64,000 bases of DNA, taken from contig VGRF01000015.1 in NCBI GenBank assembly GCA_016875395.1, positions 46,668 to 110,667 of the forward strand, read 5' to 3'. The notes beneath the pieces were generated by a model. The model was not told the origin of the DNA. It did no database searches and saw only the letters and a list, made by a program, of their open reading frames with translations. The position numbers and the translations under genes were made by a program. This document shows positions 63,349-64,000 of this stretch, one piece after another. Within the stretch, counting starts at the first letter, position 1. Every line of letters starts with the position of its first letter. The stretch is from Deltaproteobacteria bacterium. GTDB taxonomy: Bacteria; Myxococcota_A; UBA9160; UBA6930.

Positions 63349-64000
63349 TCAGCGCTCGCGCACGAGCTTCCTGCGCGCCGCAGCGAACTCCCCCAACTCC
63401 TGCTTCGAAAGCTTCGGATACGCGAGGCCGAGCCCCTCGAGCGCGTCGACCATGGCCGCGCCGACGATCAGCCGCGTGTACCACTTGTTGTCTGCGGGCA
63501 CGACGTACCACGGCGACTCCGCCGTCGCGGTCGCGCGAATCGCATCCTCGAACGCGCGCTGGTAGTCGTTCCAGTGCTTGCGCAGGCCCACGTCGCCGAG
63601 GCGGAACTTCCAGTTCTTGCCCGGCACGTCGATGCGCGCGAGCAGCCGCTTCTTCTGCTCCGCCTTCGACACGTTCAGGAAGAACTTGCGGATCACGATG
63701 CCCTGCCGCGTCGCATAGCGCTCGAAGGCCGCGATGTCCTCGAAGCGCTCCTTCCAGATCGACTTCGTCACCAGCTCCGGCGGCAGCTTCTGATTCGCGA
63801 GCACCTCGCGGTGCACGCGCGCGACGAGCACTTCCTCGTAATAGGAGCGATTGAAGATCCCGATCCGCCCGCGCTCGGGCAGCGCGCGAAAACAGCGCCA
63901 CATGTAATCGTGATCGAGCTCCTCTTCGGACGGCTTGCGGAACGAGAAGACCTGGCAGCCCTGCGGGTTCACCCCCGACATGACTTCGCGGATCGTCGTG
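63349..64000 (-). CDS. ppk2: Polyphosphate kinase 2 family protein (5' part cut by window edge)
   Basis: PPK2 proteins phosphorylate nucleotides with polyphosphate. The frame is open to the right edge: before the ATG at 63981 it reads TTIREV, continuing the PPK2 core, so that ATG is internal. Visible motifs are MSGVNPQGCQVFSFRKPS, GRIGIFNRSYYEEVLVARVH with the conserved R-S-Y-Y, and VPADNKWYTRLIVGAAMVDAL. The N-terminal Walker A region is outside the window. Confidence 0.88.
   Translation of the reverse strand, partial: TTIREVMSGVNPQGCQVFSFRKPSEEELDHDYMWRCFRALPERGRIGIFNRSYYEEVLVARVHREVLANQKLPPELVTKSIWKERFEDIAAFERYATRQGIVIRKFFLNVSKAEQKKRLLARIDVPGKNWKFRLGDVGLRKHWNDYQRAFEDAIRATATAESPWYVVPADNKWYTRLIVGAAMVDALEGLGLAYPKLSKQELGEFAAARRKLVRER

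Overview
This is a GC-rich (about 70% by eye) chromosomal segment from a Gram-negative, didermic, LPS-making bacterium. It carries lipid A and Kdo genes, BamA/Skp, Lol and Lpt outer-membrane machinery, type IV pili, a CheA kinase, PATAN (DUF4388) proteins and sigma-54 promoters. The pilin / TPR / ABC ATPase / ABC permease / prepilin peptidase order matches Myxococcus xanthus pilA-G-H-I-D. That and the PATAN proteins point to a deltaproteobacterial-grade lineage such as Myxococcota or a relative, probably uncultured; the species cannot be named from this window. GTG and TTG starts and 1-4 bp stop/start overlaps (ATGA, GTGA, TGATG) are the rule. Almost every gene is on the minus strand. The plus-strand exceptions are the partial kinase at the left edge, rpsT, tRNA-Glu, one exonuclease and korAB.

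Layout. 0-12.1 kb: envelope block read leftwards, bamA-skp-lpxA-lpxI-(Gfo/Idh/MocA)-lpxB-waaA-lpxK, followed by an unknown gene and a Kdo-kinase-like fragment. 12.5-23.9 kb: TPR membrane protein-PATAN protein-phoH-ybeY-lnt-prfB (with a programmed +1 frameshift)-lysS-lolC-lolD. 24.0-31.0 kb: rpsT, holA-lptE, then cheA with its response regulator, a broken second regulator, and a PATAN/receiver/GAF-like protein. 31.1-39.4 kb: yceD-rpmF-fabD-acpP-fabF-[rpiB::glyA fusion]-nrdR-ribD-ribH-nusB-aminopeptidase-like gene. 39.6-48.7 kb: tRNA-Gln, a methyltransferase, a sulfatase-TPR lipoprotein, the pilus cluster with three pilin-like genes, and tRNA-Glu. 48.8-52.6 kb: exonuclease, RIO/Kdo-kinase-like gene, two ECF sigma factors and a lipoprotein. 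52.5-60 kb: glyS-ppdK-lipoprotein, then unknown gene-pilF/tgl-like-rodZ-like-recO. 60-64 kb: korAB and a truncated ppk2.

How it fits together. Most of the window is housekeeping organised in conserved blocks, but several of those blocks lack usual members: lpxD, fabZ and msbA in the lipid A block; plsX, fabH and fabG in the fatty-acid block; ribE and ribBA in the riboflavin block. The more unusual signals are: an in-frame RpiB-serine hydroxymethyltransferase fusion; a LolC-type permease with a roughly 240-residue seven-helix N-terminal extension; a BamA with a TolB/CsgG-like N-domain and about six POTRAs; three near-consensus sigma-54 promoters tying two pilin genes to an ECF sigma factor; a dispersed intergenic repeat family; and a striking DNA-level preference for TTA leucine codons inside TGTTA(G/C)G.
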